Shown piece after piece: positions 8,220 through 16,755 of a stretch of 64,000 nt of DNA. The notes below the pieces were generated by a model. It saw only the letters and a program-made list of their open reading frames with translations. It was not told the origin of the DNA and made no database searches. Position 1 is the stretch's first letter. Every line of letters starts with the position of its first letter. The DNA comes from JBNAGF01 sp049801055 (GTDB lineage: Bacteria > Pseudomonadota > Alphaproteobacteria > Rhodobacterales > Rhodobacteraceae): positions 62,001 through 126,000 of the forward strand of contig NZ_JBNAGF010000010.1 in the NCBI RefSeq assembly GCF_049801055.1, in the 5' to 3' direction. The translations under genes were made by a program, and so were the position numbers.

Positions 8220-9152
8220 TCAGCCCAGCAATGTCAGCCACATCCAAACCGAGAGAATGGAAACACCTGTTGCAATTAAGACTGATGATGCGGCCACCCG
8301 TTTGGCGCGGCCATAAAGATTGGCAAAGATATAGGCGTTGAACCCCGGCGCCATGGCTGCGGTCAGCACAGAGGACCGGAAGAGATCCTGCGGCAGGGAC
8401 AGGGTTTTCCCGAAGATCCAGACCAAGGACGGGTGCACCAAAAGCGACACCATGCAGACAAAGAGGATCGTTCGCATATCGCCTTCGGGCCGATACTGAA
8501 CCAACACCCCACCGAGCGCAAAAAGCGCGCCGGGCAGGGCGGCCTGAATGATCAGGCCAAGCGCCTGATCAACCACCGCCGGTAGGGTGAAACCCGAGAC
8601 ATTCACGATGAAGCCAAGCCCGATCCCGATGATCAGGGCGTTTTTGAACATCGCGGTCAGTACCGCCCCGGCCATTCTGCGCCCACCCTGACCGCGGTTG
8701 CGGATAATCTCCATCACCGTGATGCCGATGCCGTAGCAAAAGGGCGAATGGAACGCGACGATGGCGTAGTTGGCTGTCAGGTTATCGGGTCCATAGGCAC
8801 GCTCAGTGATTGGAAGCCCCAACAGAACCGAGTTGGAAAACAGGCAGCAAAAGCCGATGGCCACACAGTCCTCCCAGTCCCGGTCAAAGATATAGCGGGC
8901 ACCCGTGAGACCAATCAGAAAACACAAGCCGGCTCCGGCATAGAAACTGGCCAGCAGCCGCGGATCAAAGCTGGCCGACAGGTCCAGATGGGCAATGGCG
9001 CGGAACAGAAGGCAGGGGATGGCAAATCCCTGCGTGAACATCATCAACCCATCAACATGCTTGAGCTTGAAGTATCCCGAACGCGTTGCCGCATATCCGG
9101 CCCCGATCACAAGAAAGACCGGCAGAATTACATCGATCAGGCTCTGAAACAT
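8220..9152 (-). CDS. AEC-family (auxin efflux carrier-like) transporter
   Basis: 310 aa, nearly all hydrophobic with about ten membrane spans in two five-helix halves (start MFQSLIDVILPVFLVIGAGY; second half from about GAVLTAMFKNALIIGIGLGF). The proline-rich crossover TLPAVVDQALGLIIQAALPGALFALGG region is typical of the family, which includes malonate transporter MdcF. Substrate cannot be told from sequence. It converges on the DUF815 gene with only 43 nt between the stops. Confidence 0.9.
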   Translation of the reverse strand: MFQSLIDVILPVFLVIGAGYAATRSGYFKLKHVDGLMMFTQGFAIPCLLFRAIAHLDLSASFDPRLLASFYAGAGLCFLIGLTGARYIFDRDWEDCVAIGFCCLFSNSVLLGLPITERAYGPDNLTANYAIVAFHSPFCYGIGITVMEIIRNRGQGGRRMAGAVLTAMFKNALIIGIGLGFIVNVSGFTLPAVVDQALGLIIQAALPGALFALGGVLVQYRPEGDMRTILFVCMVSLLVHPSLVWIFGKTLSLPQDLFRSSVLTAAMAPGFNAYIFANLYGRAKRVAASSVLIATGVSILSVWMWLTLLG

Positions 9153-9219
9153 CTTCCGGTCCGTTCGACGCAGAGGGTCTGTGCCTGAACTGTGCGGGTG
9201 TCAGGGCGAAACCGCAAAA

Positions 9220-10029
9220 CTATGCCTCGATAGGCAGGCGGATAACCATGCCGTCATAGGCGGGCGTAATGTGGTCGGCTGTCTCGGCGTCAACGGTCAC
9301 ATAGTCGAGGTCGATATGCATGTTGGTCAGAACCGCTCGTTTCGGCTGCACCTGTCTGATCCATTCCAGCGACTTCTCGAGATGCGCGTGGGTCGGGTGC
9401 GGTTTGCGGCGCAAGGCATCCACCACCCAGACATCGAGATCTTCCAGAGCAGTCCAAGCGTCGTCATTGTCGATCTCGGCCACGTCCGGCAGGTAGGCCA
9501 GACCACCGATACGGAAACCCAGCGAGTCGATGGAGCCGTGATTGACCTTGAACGGTCGAAACGGGATCGGGCCGCCGGGACCGTCCACGTCGAAACTGCC
9601 GTCGATCGTTTTCAGATCAAGGATTGGCGGGTACGGAGAGCCTTCGGGCTGGATGAAAGCGTAACCAAATCGGGAAAGCAGCGCGTTTTGCGTGTCGCCG
9701 TCGGCCCAGACAGGGATCCGCTCTCGCATGTTGAATACGATCATGCGCAGATCGTCGATGCCGTGCACATGATCGGCGTGGGCATGGGTGTAGACCACTC
9801 CATCCAGTCGCCCGGTATCCGTGTCCAGCAATTGCGCTCGCATATCCGGCGGCGTGTCGATCAGAACGGCTGTGGTGCCGTCAGGGCCGTCACGTTCCAC
9901 CAGCATTGAACAGCGACGGCGGATATTACGCGGGTTTTCCCTGTCGCAATCACCCCAATGGCCGCCCAGCCGTGGCACTCCACCGGAAGACCCGCAGCCC
10001 AGAATGGTAAAGCGAAACTCTCCGCTCAT
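9220..10029 (-). CDS. MBL-fold metal-dependent hydrolase, PhnP-like
   Basis: 269 aa. Starts FTILGCGSSGGVPRLGG, the N-terminal glycine-rich turn of PhnP-type enzymes, and carries the metal motif THAHADHVHGID near residue 82, KVNHGS near 163 and DVAEI near 183. PhnP relatives are cyclic phosphodiesterases; others are tRNase Z-like. As the last gene of the dac-tmk-holB-tatD run (4-nt overlap with tatD), a role in nucleotide or RNA/DNA end metabolism is more likely than phosphonate use, since no phn gene is near. Confidence 0.9.
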   Translation of the reverse strand: MSGEFRFTILGCGSSGGVPRLGGHWGDCDRENPRNIRRRCSMLVERDGPDGTTAVLIDTPPDMRAQLLDTDTGRLDGVVYTHAHADHVHGIDDLRMIVFNMRERIPVWADGDTQNALLSRFGYAFIQPEGSPYPPILDLKTIDGSFDVDGPGGPIPFRPFKVNHGSIDSLGFRIGGLAYLPDVAEIDNDDAWTALEDLDVWVVDALRRKPHPTHAHLEKSLEWIRQVQPKRAVLTNMHIDLDYVTVDAETADHITPAYDGMVIRLPIEA

Positions 10030-10832
10030 GCGGCCGCCTTGTAATCTGCAGCCTTGGAGAACAGGCGTTCGAAATTCGTCTGCGTCTGCGCGGCAAAATC
10101 TGCATAGTCCATTCCGAACAACTCTGCACCGACACGGGCGGTAAAGGCCGTATAGGCAGGTTCGTTGCGTTTGCCGCGATGCGGAGGCGGTGCAAGATAT
10201 GGCGCATCCGTTTCAACAAGGATCCGGTCGACGGAGGCCGAGGCAAAGATTTCACGCAATTCCATACTCTTAGGAAAGGCTGCAATGCCGGACATCGACA
10301 GGTAGAAACCCAGATCCAATGCGGCCCTTGCAAGAGCGGTCGAGGAAGAAAAGCAGTGCATCACGCAGGAATAGGGGGCGTTGCGGAACTCTTCGGTCAG
10401 AATACGCGCCATGTCGTCATCTGCGGCCCTTGCGTGGATGATCAGGGGCAGGCCTGTTGCCTGCGCTGCCTTGATATGGATACGCAAGGATTGCTTTTGT
10501 AACTTGGCGCTTTCGGAGGTGTAGTGATAGTCCAGCCCGGTTTCACCGATGCCGACGAACTTCGGGTGCTGCGACAGCTGCACCAATTCATCAACCGACG
10601 TCATCGGCTCTTCCGCAGCACTCATTGGATGTGTGCCTGCGGCGTAGAATACAGGTGCGTGTGCCTCTGCGATGGCGCGCACTGCTGGCTCATTGCGCAG
10701 GCGGGTGCAAATCGTGACCATCCGGGTGACCCCTGCATCTGCGGCGCGGGCGACAACCGCACCAAGCTGGCCTTCGAAATCTGGAAAATCAAGGTGACAA
10801 TGGCTGTCGGTGATCTGTGGCTCTTTGGTCAT
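10026..10832 (-). CDS. TatD-family metal-dependent hydrolase (DNase)
   Basis: 268 aa. The metal-binding start DSHCHLDF, the GIGETGLDYHY block with the catalytic Glu near residue 100, HARAADDD near 138, MHCFSSS near 163 and VETDAPYLAP near 215 are all present, as in 3'-5' exonuclease/endonuclease TatD proteins. It overlaps holB upstream and the MBL hydrolase downstream by 4 nt each (ATGA), so translation is coupled. The name reflects family history; it has no role in Tat export. Confidence 0.93.
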   Translation of the reverse strand: MTKEPQITDSHCHLDFPDFEGQLGAVVARAADAGVTRMVTICTRLRNEPAVRAIAEAHAPVFYAAGTHPMSAAEEPMTSVDELVQLSQHPKFVGIGETGLDYHYTSESAKLQKQSLRIHIKAAQATGLPLIIHARAADDDMARILTEEFRNAPYSCVMHCFSSSTALARAALDLGFYLSMSGIAAFPKSMELREIFASASVDRILVETDAPYLAPPPHRGKRNEPAYTAFTARVGAELFGMDYADFAAQTQTNFERLFSKAADYKAAA

Positions 10833-11950
10833 CTGCTCGAACTGACGGTTTCCTGCATCTTGAAGATCGTATCTAGGACCAATGCAGCGGGGTCAAGGTT
10901 CACCGCCTGTCCATGACGCGCACGCGCAGTGATCGTCGCGGCAGTTTCGGCCCAGGCCCGGGCTTGCGCCGGGTCCGCCGATAGCCGGCTTATGGTTTCG
11001 GCCTCGCCTTGAGCGGCTTCGGGGGTTGGGGGGTGGCCGGTTGCGCCGGTGCGCGCCAACCGGGCCAATGCCACGTCAATCAGCGTCAGGAGCAGTTCGA
11101 AACGGTCGGCGGCCCCACGCTGGGCTGCGGCTTCGGCGAGGGCCAGGGCACGGGGCCGGTCCAGTCTAGGAAGCGAAGAGAGAATGGCGATCAGTTCGGC
11201 ATAGATCTGCAGGCCGCCAAGATTGATAAGCCGCAGGGCCGCCCCGACAGAACCGGCAGCCAGAGCCGCGACTCGTTCGGGGTGATCTGGCAGTTCGGTG
11301 CCGGTCTGCGACAACGCGGCCTCCATATCGGCCGCTGACAGGGGGGCAAGGCGCAAAGTCCGGCATCGGGATCGGATCGTTGGCAGTAGGCGCGAAGGCT
11401 GGTGCGAAACAAGCAGGATTGTTGTGCGGGCCGGCGGTTCTTCCAGCATTTTCAGTAGAGCGTTTGCGGCGCTGACATTCATCTCGTCGGCACTGTCCAC
11501 GATCACGACCCGTCGACCTCCGTCCGCTGAAGAAAGGCCGAAAAAGCGGCCTAGCTTGCGGATATCGTCGACAACGATTTCGTTGCGCAAGATGCCCTTG
11601 TCATTGGCAGAGCGTGTGACAGATGCAAGACCCGGCTCAGCGCCAGCAAGGATGCGATGTGAGACAGGATGTTCCGGATCGATATCCAGCGTTTCCGGAG
11701 GCGGCGGGGCACCAAACAACCCGTCGCCCTCGTTCGGTGGAGTTGCCAGAAGAAACCGCGCGATGCGCCATGCCAAAGTGGCCTTGCCGATCCCCTGAGG
11801 ACCGGACAAAAGCCAACCATGATGCAGACGATCGGAATTATACGCATCAAGAAACGCCTGCTCAGCCGCCTGCTGGCCGAACACCCGCACGGTTTCGCGC
11901 GGGTGTGGCGCGCCCGGGGCCTGATCCGGTGACTGAAACTCGTCGCTCAT
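10829..11950 (-). CDS. holB: DNA polymerase III subunit delta'
   Basis: 373 aa. Clamp-loader AAA+ fold: HHGWLLSGPQGIGKATLAWR near residue 42, VVIVDSADEMNVSAANALLKMLEEPP near 145-170 (the sensor and SRC region continues with TIRSRCRTLRLAPL). The delta' subunit completes the gamma-complex that loads the beta clamp. Position next to tmk (7-nt gap) and tatD is the usual alphaproteobacterial order. Confidence 0.94.
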   Translation of the reverse strand: MSDEFQSPDQAPGAPHPRETVRVFGQQAAEQAFLDAYNSDRLHHGWLLSGPQGIGKATLAWRIARFLLATPPNEGDGLFGAPPPPETLDIDPEHPVSHRILAGAEPGLASVTRSANDKGILRNEIVVDDIRKLGRFFGLSSADGGRRVVIVDSADEMNVSAANALLKMLEEPPARTTILLVSHQPSRLLPTIRSRCRTLRLAPLSAADMEAALSQTGTELPDHPERVAALAAGSVGAALRLINLGGLQIYAELIAILSSLPRLDRPRALALAEAAAQRGAADRFELLLTLIDVALARLARTGATGHPPTPEAAQGEAETISRLSADPAQARAWAETAATITARARHGQAVNLDPAALVLDTIFKMQETVSSSR

Positions 11951-11957
11951 ACCGGCG

Positions 11958-12596
11958 TCATAGCAGGCTTCGGGTGACTATGTCTGCCACGTCTTTTGCC
12001 ACCGTTTCGATGTCGCGGCCGCCGTCGACGACCCGGAACCGATCAGGGAACTCTTTGGCGAGGGCCAGAAACCCAGCACGCATCCGGCGCTGAAGATCAG
12101 GGCCGAAATCTTCGAACCGTTCCTCGGTTCCCTGTCGCGCCTTGGCGCGGGACAGCCCGGTGTCAGGGTCCATGTCGATGAGTAGGGTCAGGTCGGGTTC
12201 CTGCCCAATCATAAGGCTGTGCAACTGGTCGACGACCGGGCGCAGATCCCCGCGCGAAAGCCCTTGATACATCCGCGTGCTGTCGGCAAACCGGTCGCAA
12301 ATCACCACTTTCCCAGAAGCAAGCGCAGGACGGATCGTCCGCTCCAGATGATCACGCCGGGCGGCGGTGAACAACAGGATCTCGGTCTCAGCAGACCAGC
12401 GTTCGGGGTCGCCCTCCAGAACGAGTTTGCGTATTTCTTCGGCACCGGAGGACCCGCCAGGCTCACGGGTCAGAACCACATCACGACCGTTTGCCTTGAG
12501 GTGTTCCGCCAGAAGGCGCGCTTGTGTAGATTTGCCCGATCCGTCGATACCCTCGAAGGTGATGAAGCAACCTCGGGCCGCAGGCTTTCCGTTCAC
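11958..12596 (-). CDS. tmk: thymidylate kinase
   Basis: 212 aa. P-loop FEGIDGSGKSTQA at residues ~13-25, the TREPGGSSGAEEIR block with the catalytic DR(E/Y)-type region, and the LID-like CDRFADSTRMYQG. It phosphorylates dTMP to dTDP. The start is a GTG that overlaps the stop of the carboxypeptidase gene by 4 nt (GTGA), so the unit is translationally coupled. Confidence 0.95.
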   Translation of the reverse strand: MNGKPAARGCFITFEGIDGSGKSTQARLLAEHLKANGRDVVLTREPGGSSGAEEIRKLVLEGDPERWSAETEILLFTAARRDHLERTIRPALASGKVVICDRFADSTRMYQGLSRGDLRPVVDQLHSLMIGQEPDLTLLIDMDPDTGLSRAKARQGTEERFEDFGPDLQRRMRAGFLALAKEFPDRFRVVDGGRDIETVAKDVADIVTRSLL

Positions 12597-13765
12597 GATG
12601 CCTCCGCCGGAGCCGAGGACATCAGTTCATCAATGAGAACCTGTGCCGCGGTTTTAAGCCGGATGACAAAGCCGCCTGTCGGAACGTCCCGGTCGGCCAC
12701 CAGCGGGCGGTTGATTTCCGGCAGACCCTCGGGCCGGATCACCAGACGGGCCAATTCCTGTCCCCGAGTAATTGGGGCTTCTACTGGTCCGGTATAGACC
12801 ACTTCGGCCTCAAGCTTTCCTGCAGAAAGGACCGGCAGCAGCAGGGCCAGATCGCCGGCAGGCACCAGACCTACCGATTGCTCCCGTCCCATCCAAACTT
12901 GTGCTTGCGCAACTGGTTTGTCCGCCGTCGCAATGGTTTTTTCGGCAAATTGGCGAAACGACCAGTTAACGATGGCCTCAGCCTCCTCTGCGCGCTGTCC
13001 GGTGCTGTCGAGGCCGGACAAAACAAAAATCACCCGGCGGTCCCCTTGCTGGGCAGAACCGACGAGACCATAGCCTGCTTCCACAGTGTGGCCGGTTTTG
13101 AGGCCATCAGCGCCGATATCCAGTTTCAGAAGCGGATTTCGATTTCGTGTGTTCGACGGAGCGCGCCCGTCAAAGGCAAATTCCTGTTCGGCGAACAGGG
13201 GGTAATACTCCGGAAAATCCTCGATCAGGCGGTTGGCCAGAATAGCAAGGTCTTGAACCGACATCAGGTGACCCGCCGCCGGCCAGCCATTGGAATTGGC
13301 AAAAGTGGCGTTTTCCATGCCCATTTCGCGGGCGCGCTTGGTCATGTAGCGGGCAAAACCGGCCTCGGATCCGTCTGGGCTGAGCGCCTCGGCAAGGACC
13401 ACGCAGGCATCGTTGCCCGACAATACAATCACGCCGCGCAACAGATCCTCGACCCGAACTCGGTCCTGCGTGTTCAGGAACATGGTGGAGCCCTTGTAGC
13501 TCATGGCGTGTTCGGACACAGGCAGCTTTTCGTCCAGTGTCAGCCGCCCGTCGCGCAATGCTTCGAATGCTACATAGAGCGTCATCAACTTGGACATCGA
13601 CGCTGGCGGCAGCGGCTCTTCGGAGTTCTTGGCCAAGAGCACAGTTCCGGTTCCCTGATCCAGCACATAGGCCGCCCGCGCCTTCGTGTCGAAGGCATGA
13701 ACGGGCAGGGCAGCGCTCAGGACAAGGCTGGCGGCAATGGCGGCGTGGCGAAGGCGGTTCAGCAT
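12593..13765 (-). CDS. D-alanyl-D-alanine carboxypeptidase (DacF/PBP5-like)
   Basis: 390 aa from the ATG that begins a signal peptide (MLNRLRHAAIAASLVLSAAL, cleavage after VHA); an earlier GTG adds a leader without signal character. Penicillin-binding motifs are complete: SMSK at residues 56-59, SGN near 118, KTG near 222. The C-terminal ~110 residues are the beta-rich PBP5_C-like domain (ending in an amphipathic tail). It trims pentapeptides of peptidoglycan in the periplasm. Lies 16 nt after the SPOR gene and overlaps tmk. Confidence 0.94.
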   Translation of the reverse strand: MLNRLRHAAIAASLVLSAALPVHAFDTKARAAYVLDQGTGTVLLAKNSEEPLPPASMSKLMTLYVAFEALRDGRLTLDEKLPVSEHAMSYKGSTMFLNTQDRVRVEDLLRGVIVLSGNDACVVLAEALSPDGSEAGFARYMTKRAREMGMENATFANSNGWPAAGHLMSVQDLAILANRLIEDFPEYYPLFAEQEFAFDGRAPSNTRNRNPLLKLDIGADGLKTGHTVEAGYGLVGSAQQGDRRVIFVLSGLDSTGQRAEEAEAIVNWSFRQFAEKTIATADKPVAQAQVWMGREQSVGLVPAGDLALLLPVLSAGKLEAEVVYTGPVEAPITRGQELARLVIRPEGLPEINRPLVADRDVPTGGFVIRLKTAAQVLIDELMSSAPAEAS

Positions 13766-13781
13766 GAAAGCGGGCCTTTCG

Positions 13782-14660
13782 TTAATTCGAAACGGCGTAT
13801 GCGTCCGAGAAACCGGCCCCATTGACCGATTTCAGCAAGGCCGTGCGTTCAGATTTGGTCTGTGCAGGGCCAACCACGACGCGCCAGAAGGGCTTGTTGT
13901 TGAGCTCTTCCTTCTTGATCGTGGGCACCATGCCGGAATTGCGCATCTGGTCCGCCGTGCGTTTCGCATTGGCTTCGACGCTGAAGATGCCAATCTGTAT
14001 ATATGGCTTGGACAGCGAGGACGATTTCGGCTTTGTGACCGGAGCTGGTTCGGCTGCTGCTTTCTGTGGGGCAGGGGTTGCTTCGGCAGCCGGTGCAGAG
14101 GCTTCGACCGCGGCTGCGGCACCTGCAATCGGATCCAGAGAGGATTCGGTGATTTCCGCGCCATCCTCAAGGGCGGCAACCTCTTCCTGTGGCTCCGGGG
14201 CCTCATCGACGGCTTCGCGTCGCAGGACGGTGACGTTGAGTTCAACCGGCGCACCGGCCAGCATGCCCAGTGCTTCCGCGGCGTCGGACGAAGCCTGAAG
14301 ACGCGGGCCTGGGATCTCGCGTTCGCGTCGGAACAGCGCCCCGATCACGAATTTTCCGTTGGATTCGTTTCGGATGATGACCCTTTCGGGGTCTTTGGCA
14401 TCCGGGTGCGCCACCCATACCCCACCAAGCGAGGGTCGCCCGTCCCAGAGGCCGGCCTCGGTCACTTGAAAGACCTCGGGGGCTTCTACGTCACGCTCGA
14501 CCAGTTTGGTCGACGTGCTTGCTGCGGTAACTGTTTCTTCGTCCTTGGGCTGGAGGAAGGGCAATCCTGCGCTGTCCTCGCATGCGCCAACAACCATCAG
14601 GGCGCAGATGGTTGCAGACAGAGTCAGAGGACGACTGAGTGTGTTCCGTGCTCTTTTCAT
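13782..14660 (-). CDS. SPOR-domain lipoprotein with RlpA-like middle domain
   Basis: 292 aa. Lipobox VVGAC at residues ~23-27 predicts a lipoprotein. Residues ~80-155 (GVWVAHPDAKDPERVIIRN ... LGMLAGAPVELNVTVLRRE region) follow the double-psi beta-barrel pattern of RlpA, but the catalytic-type DRGP stretch reads FRREREIPG. A Pro/Ala/Glu-rich linker spans ~160-215 and a SPOR domain ends the protein (YIQIGIFSVEANAKRTAD). SPOR domains bind denuded septal glycan. First gene of the cell-wall/DNA operon. The barrel assignment is an inference from pattern, the SPOR call is firm. Confidence 0.88.
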   Translation of the reverse strand: MKRARNTLSRPLTLSATICALMVVGACEDSAGLPFLQPKDEETVTAASTSTKLVERDVEAPEVFQVTEAGLWDGRPSLGGVWVAHPDAKDPERVIIRNESNGKFVIGALFRREREIPGPRLQASSDAAEALGMLAGAPVELNVTVLRREAVDEAPEPQEEVAALEDGAEITESSLDPIAGAAAAVEASAPAAEATPAPQKAAAEPAPVTKPKSSSLSKPYIQIGIFSVEANAKRTADQMRNSGMVPTIKKEELNNKPFWRVVVGPAQTKSERTALLKSVNGAGFSDAYAVSN

Positions 14661-14889
14661 GTCGTTTTCCTTGCCTGAAGCGGTGGTGCCTCAACCGTCA
14701 CGTCCGCCATTGTTCTTGCCGGGTTTCCCGGTCGCGTTTCGGCGGTTTCAACCGCCGGTTTCGCGCATCTTAGCGTGTGCCGGGCGATGTGGAAAGTGCG
14801 CGGCGAAGCGGTCGGCAAGATTTCCCTGTTTTCCTGCCCGTCTTTCTGCTTGCTTCGGCGCGCAACTGGGCCTAAATCCGTGCACCGAC

Positions 14890-14979
14890 GGGGAGGTGGC
14901 AGAGTGGTCGAATGCGGCGGTCTTGAAAACCGTTGGGCGTGAGAGCGTCCCCAGGGTTCGAATCCCTGTCTCCCCGCCA
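14890..14979 (+). tRNA. tRNA-Ser (anticodon UGA)
   Basis: 90 nt with encoded CCA. Acceptor GGGGAGG pairs with TCTCCCC (last pair G-U); discriminator G. The anticodon loop CTTGAAA sits between GGCGGT and ACCGTT arms with anticodon TGA at 14924-14926; the long variable arm (GGGCGTGAGAGCGTCC) is typical of class II tRNA-Ser; the T arm reads CAGGGTTCGAATCCCTG. Confidence 0.97.
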
Positions 14980-15278
14980 CCCACCCAGAGCTCATTTCAT
15001 GTTTGTTTTCCGCCCCGGAATTGTACCGGCATTGACAACTTGATTGGAGTGAGTCGGGCGACGCGCTATGTTCCCCGCCGAGATGCCTTGCCTCAAAGAT
15101 TCTCATGTCCCCAATGAATTCATTTAGGCAGGCTCAAGGAATTCTGGCCTCCCATGGCGAGATCTACACGATCGTCGGCCTACGCCGTCATCAGCTGTCT
15201 TCAATTTCTTGTTGCCATGCCTTCCACGCGTATCCGACCGGCACAATCCCGTTTCGCATTGGCGCAGTGTGGCAGGTT

Positions 15279-15296
15279 CAATCAGTGAACTGATTG
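15279..15296. repeat. inverted repeat CAATCAG-N4-CTGATTG
   Basis: Seven-base arms match exactly around TGAA. The core ATCAG/CTGAT recurs in inverted order at 15390-15402, within the promoter region of the TetR gene. Possible second operator. Confidence 0.45.
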
Positions 15297-15371
15297 CCAG
15301 CGGCATCGTCATCATGTTTCCATGCAAGTGATCCTACCAGTCATGCAAATCATGGAAAAACTCGAGTTAAC

Positions 15372-15402
15372 TTGATTTATGGGGTAGGCCTGATACTATC
15401 AG
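15372..15402 (+). promoter_or_regulatory. candidate sigma70-type promoter with overlapping palindrome, TetR gene
   Basis: TTGATT at 15372-15377 and TACTAT at 15394-15399, 16 nt apart. The palindrome CTGAT-ACT-ATCAG (15390-15402) covers the -10 element, the usual arrangement for repression by a TetR-type dimer. About 110 nt upstream of the TetR start. Confidence 0.4.
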
Positions 15403-15510
15403 CTCAACAAAATAGGGAGGTTGACTGCGTCCAGTGGGACAATGGCAACGTTCAAATGATCGGCAAAAACACTTTGATGCAGCTTTTCCGAACGTGAAAG
15501 GGAATTTGAA

Positions 15511-16158
15511 TTGAGTACCAGACAGGTTATCGGTCTGCGCAGGGAAGTGACATCCAAGCAGGAACGGGGTGTGCAAAGACGGAAGCGGCTTGTCGAGGCC
15601 GCACGCCATTTTCTTGAAACTCGTGACCCTCAGGAAATCTCGTTCAAGGAAATTGCCAAGCATGCCGAGGTTCCGGAGGGCTCTGCCTATCATTTTTTCG
15701 CCAACAAATATGATCTGTTCAGCTCTCTGGCCGCCGAACTGGGGCAGAGCTTTGTGACGGTCGTCGCCGAACCTTTCGAGCCGGGGAGCGTCGGCAGTTG
15801 GCAAGAGTTTTTCGCCCGGATTATTGACAGGTCCTGTGCAATCTATCGGTCGGATTTAGTTGCCCGCAAAATTCTGCTGGGGGTGACCATGCCCAACGAA
15901 GTCAAGCACGTTGATCAGGAGAATATCGAGGCCTATGTCGCCGCGATGGAAGAGCGCTTTTATGACATGTTTGACGCGCGCCCGATCCCGAAGTTTCGCC
16001 AAAGACTGAACTACGCTCTGACGATGATCGATGCGATTTTCGAACTGGACTTCAGTGAGCACGGAAACCTGACCGACGATATCGTGGAAGAAGCGAAATT
16101 GATGATGATCGGATATCTGGCGCACTTCATTCCAGAGAATCTTGAGATGAAGAAATAG
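15511..16158 (+). CDS. TetR/AcrR-family transcriptional regulator
   Basis: 215 aa from a TTG with GAAAGGGA upstream. The N-terminal helix-turn-helix is clear: RLVEAARHFLETRDPQEISF, then IAKHAEVPEGSAYHFFANKYDLF at residues ~45-70. The C-terminal ligand/dimer domain (70-215) is not similar to a subgroup I can name. The gene is followed after 15 nt by the truncated SDR, suggesting it once controlled that enzyme. Candidate operators lie upstream. Confidence 0.88.
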   Translation: MSTRQVIGLRREVTSKQERGVQRRKRLVEAARHFLETRDPQEISFKEIAKHAEVPEGSAYHFFANKYDLFSSLAAELGQSFVTVVAEPFEPGSVGSWQEFFARIIDRSCAIYRSDLVARKILLGVTMPNEVKHVDQENIEAYVAAMEERFYDMFDARPIPKFRQRLNYALTMIDAIFELDFSEHGNLTDDIVEEAKLMMIGYLAHFIPENLEMKK

Positions 16159-16173
16159 GGGTAGGGGTCTAGG

Positions 16174-16740
16174 ATGTCGGATCTTTTCTCGCTGAAGGGA
16201 AAAACTGCAATAGTTACAGGTGGTTCGCAGGGTATAGGCGCTTCGACAGCGTTACGGTTGCGAAAGGCAGGAGCGACCGTAATCGTAGGTGATCTCAACG
16301 TTCGAGAAGATGAACTTCTGGCGAAAAAAACAGATGTGAGCATCGAAGAGGATGTGTCTGCACTGATCGAACATGCGGTTTCAGCGACCGGACGGCTCGA
16401 CTACCTTGTGAACAACGCCGGGATTCATACCATCTATGACACGCTAGAACAGGCGACCGAGGCGGATCTGAACAAGTGCATGTCTGTCAATGCCAATGGC
16501 GTCATGTTTGCGATCAAGCATGCCAGCCGTGTGATGCAGGACGGTGGCGCCATTGTGAACATAGCATCGGCCAGCGCCGTTTTGGGTGTGTCCGGCCTTG
16601 GCACTTATGCAGCTTCAAAATCTGCAGTTCTGGCGCTCACCAAAGTTGCTGCTGTTGAGCGGGCCGGCCGTGGGACCCGCGTGAATTCCATCTGTCTTGA
16701 CCCCGAGCAGCAGGGCAGCGGTCATACCGTGATCGAATGA
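16174..16740 (+). pseudogene. C-terminally truncated short-chain dehydrogenase
   Basis: 188 aa against ~250 for the family. Residues 1-165 are a normal SDR: VTGGSQGIGAS, LVNNAGIH near 98, the catalytic Ser in NIASASA and YAASKSA carrying YxxxK. After RVNSIC the expected PG(x)I/VxT substrate-loop and the last two strands and helices are missing; instead the frame ends with LDPEQQGSGHTVIE. No other frame resumes the family pattern before the next gene, so the 3' end appears deleted. The dimer interface of SDRs lies in the missing part, so activity is doubtful. Marked as a probable pseudogene, although the short form might be stable. Confidence 0.65.
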
Positions 16741-16755
16741 ATTTGGCTGCGCATT

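Larger units (their letters stand above)
14980..15510. other. 531-nt intergenic stretch, AT-richer than surroundings
   Basis: No convincing gene between tRNA-Ser and the TetR gene. Short frames here have no supported ribosome site or family pattern. The second half (about 15290-15500) is visibly richer in A+T than its neighbours and holds two inverted repeats and a candidate promoter listed separately. Confidence 0.6.

Noticed and set aside
14890..16740. genomic island integrated at tRNA-Ser
   Set aside because: No integrase and no second copy of the tRNA 3' end seen; only base composition and the broken SDR hint at transfer.
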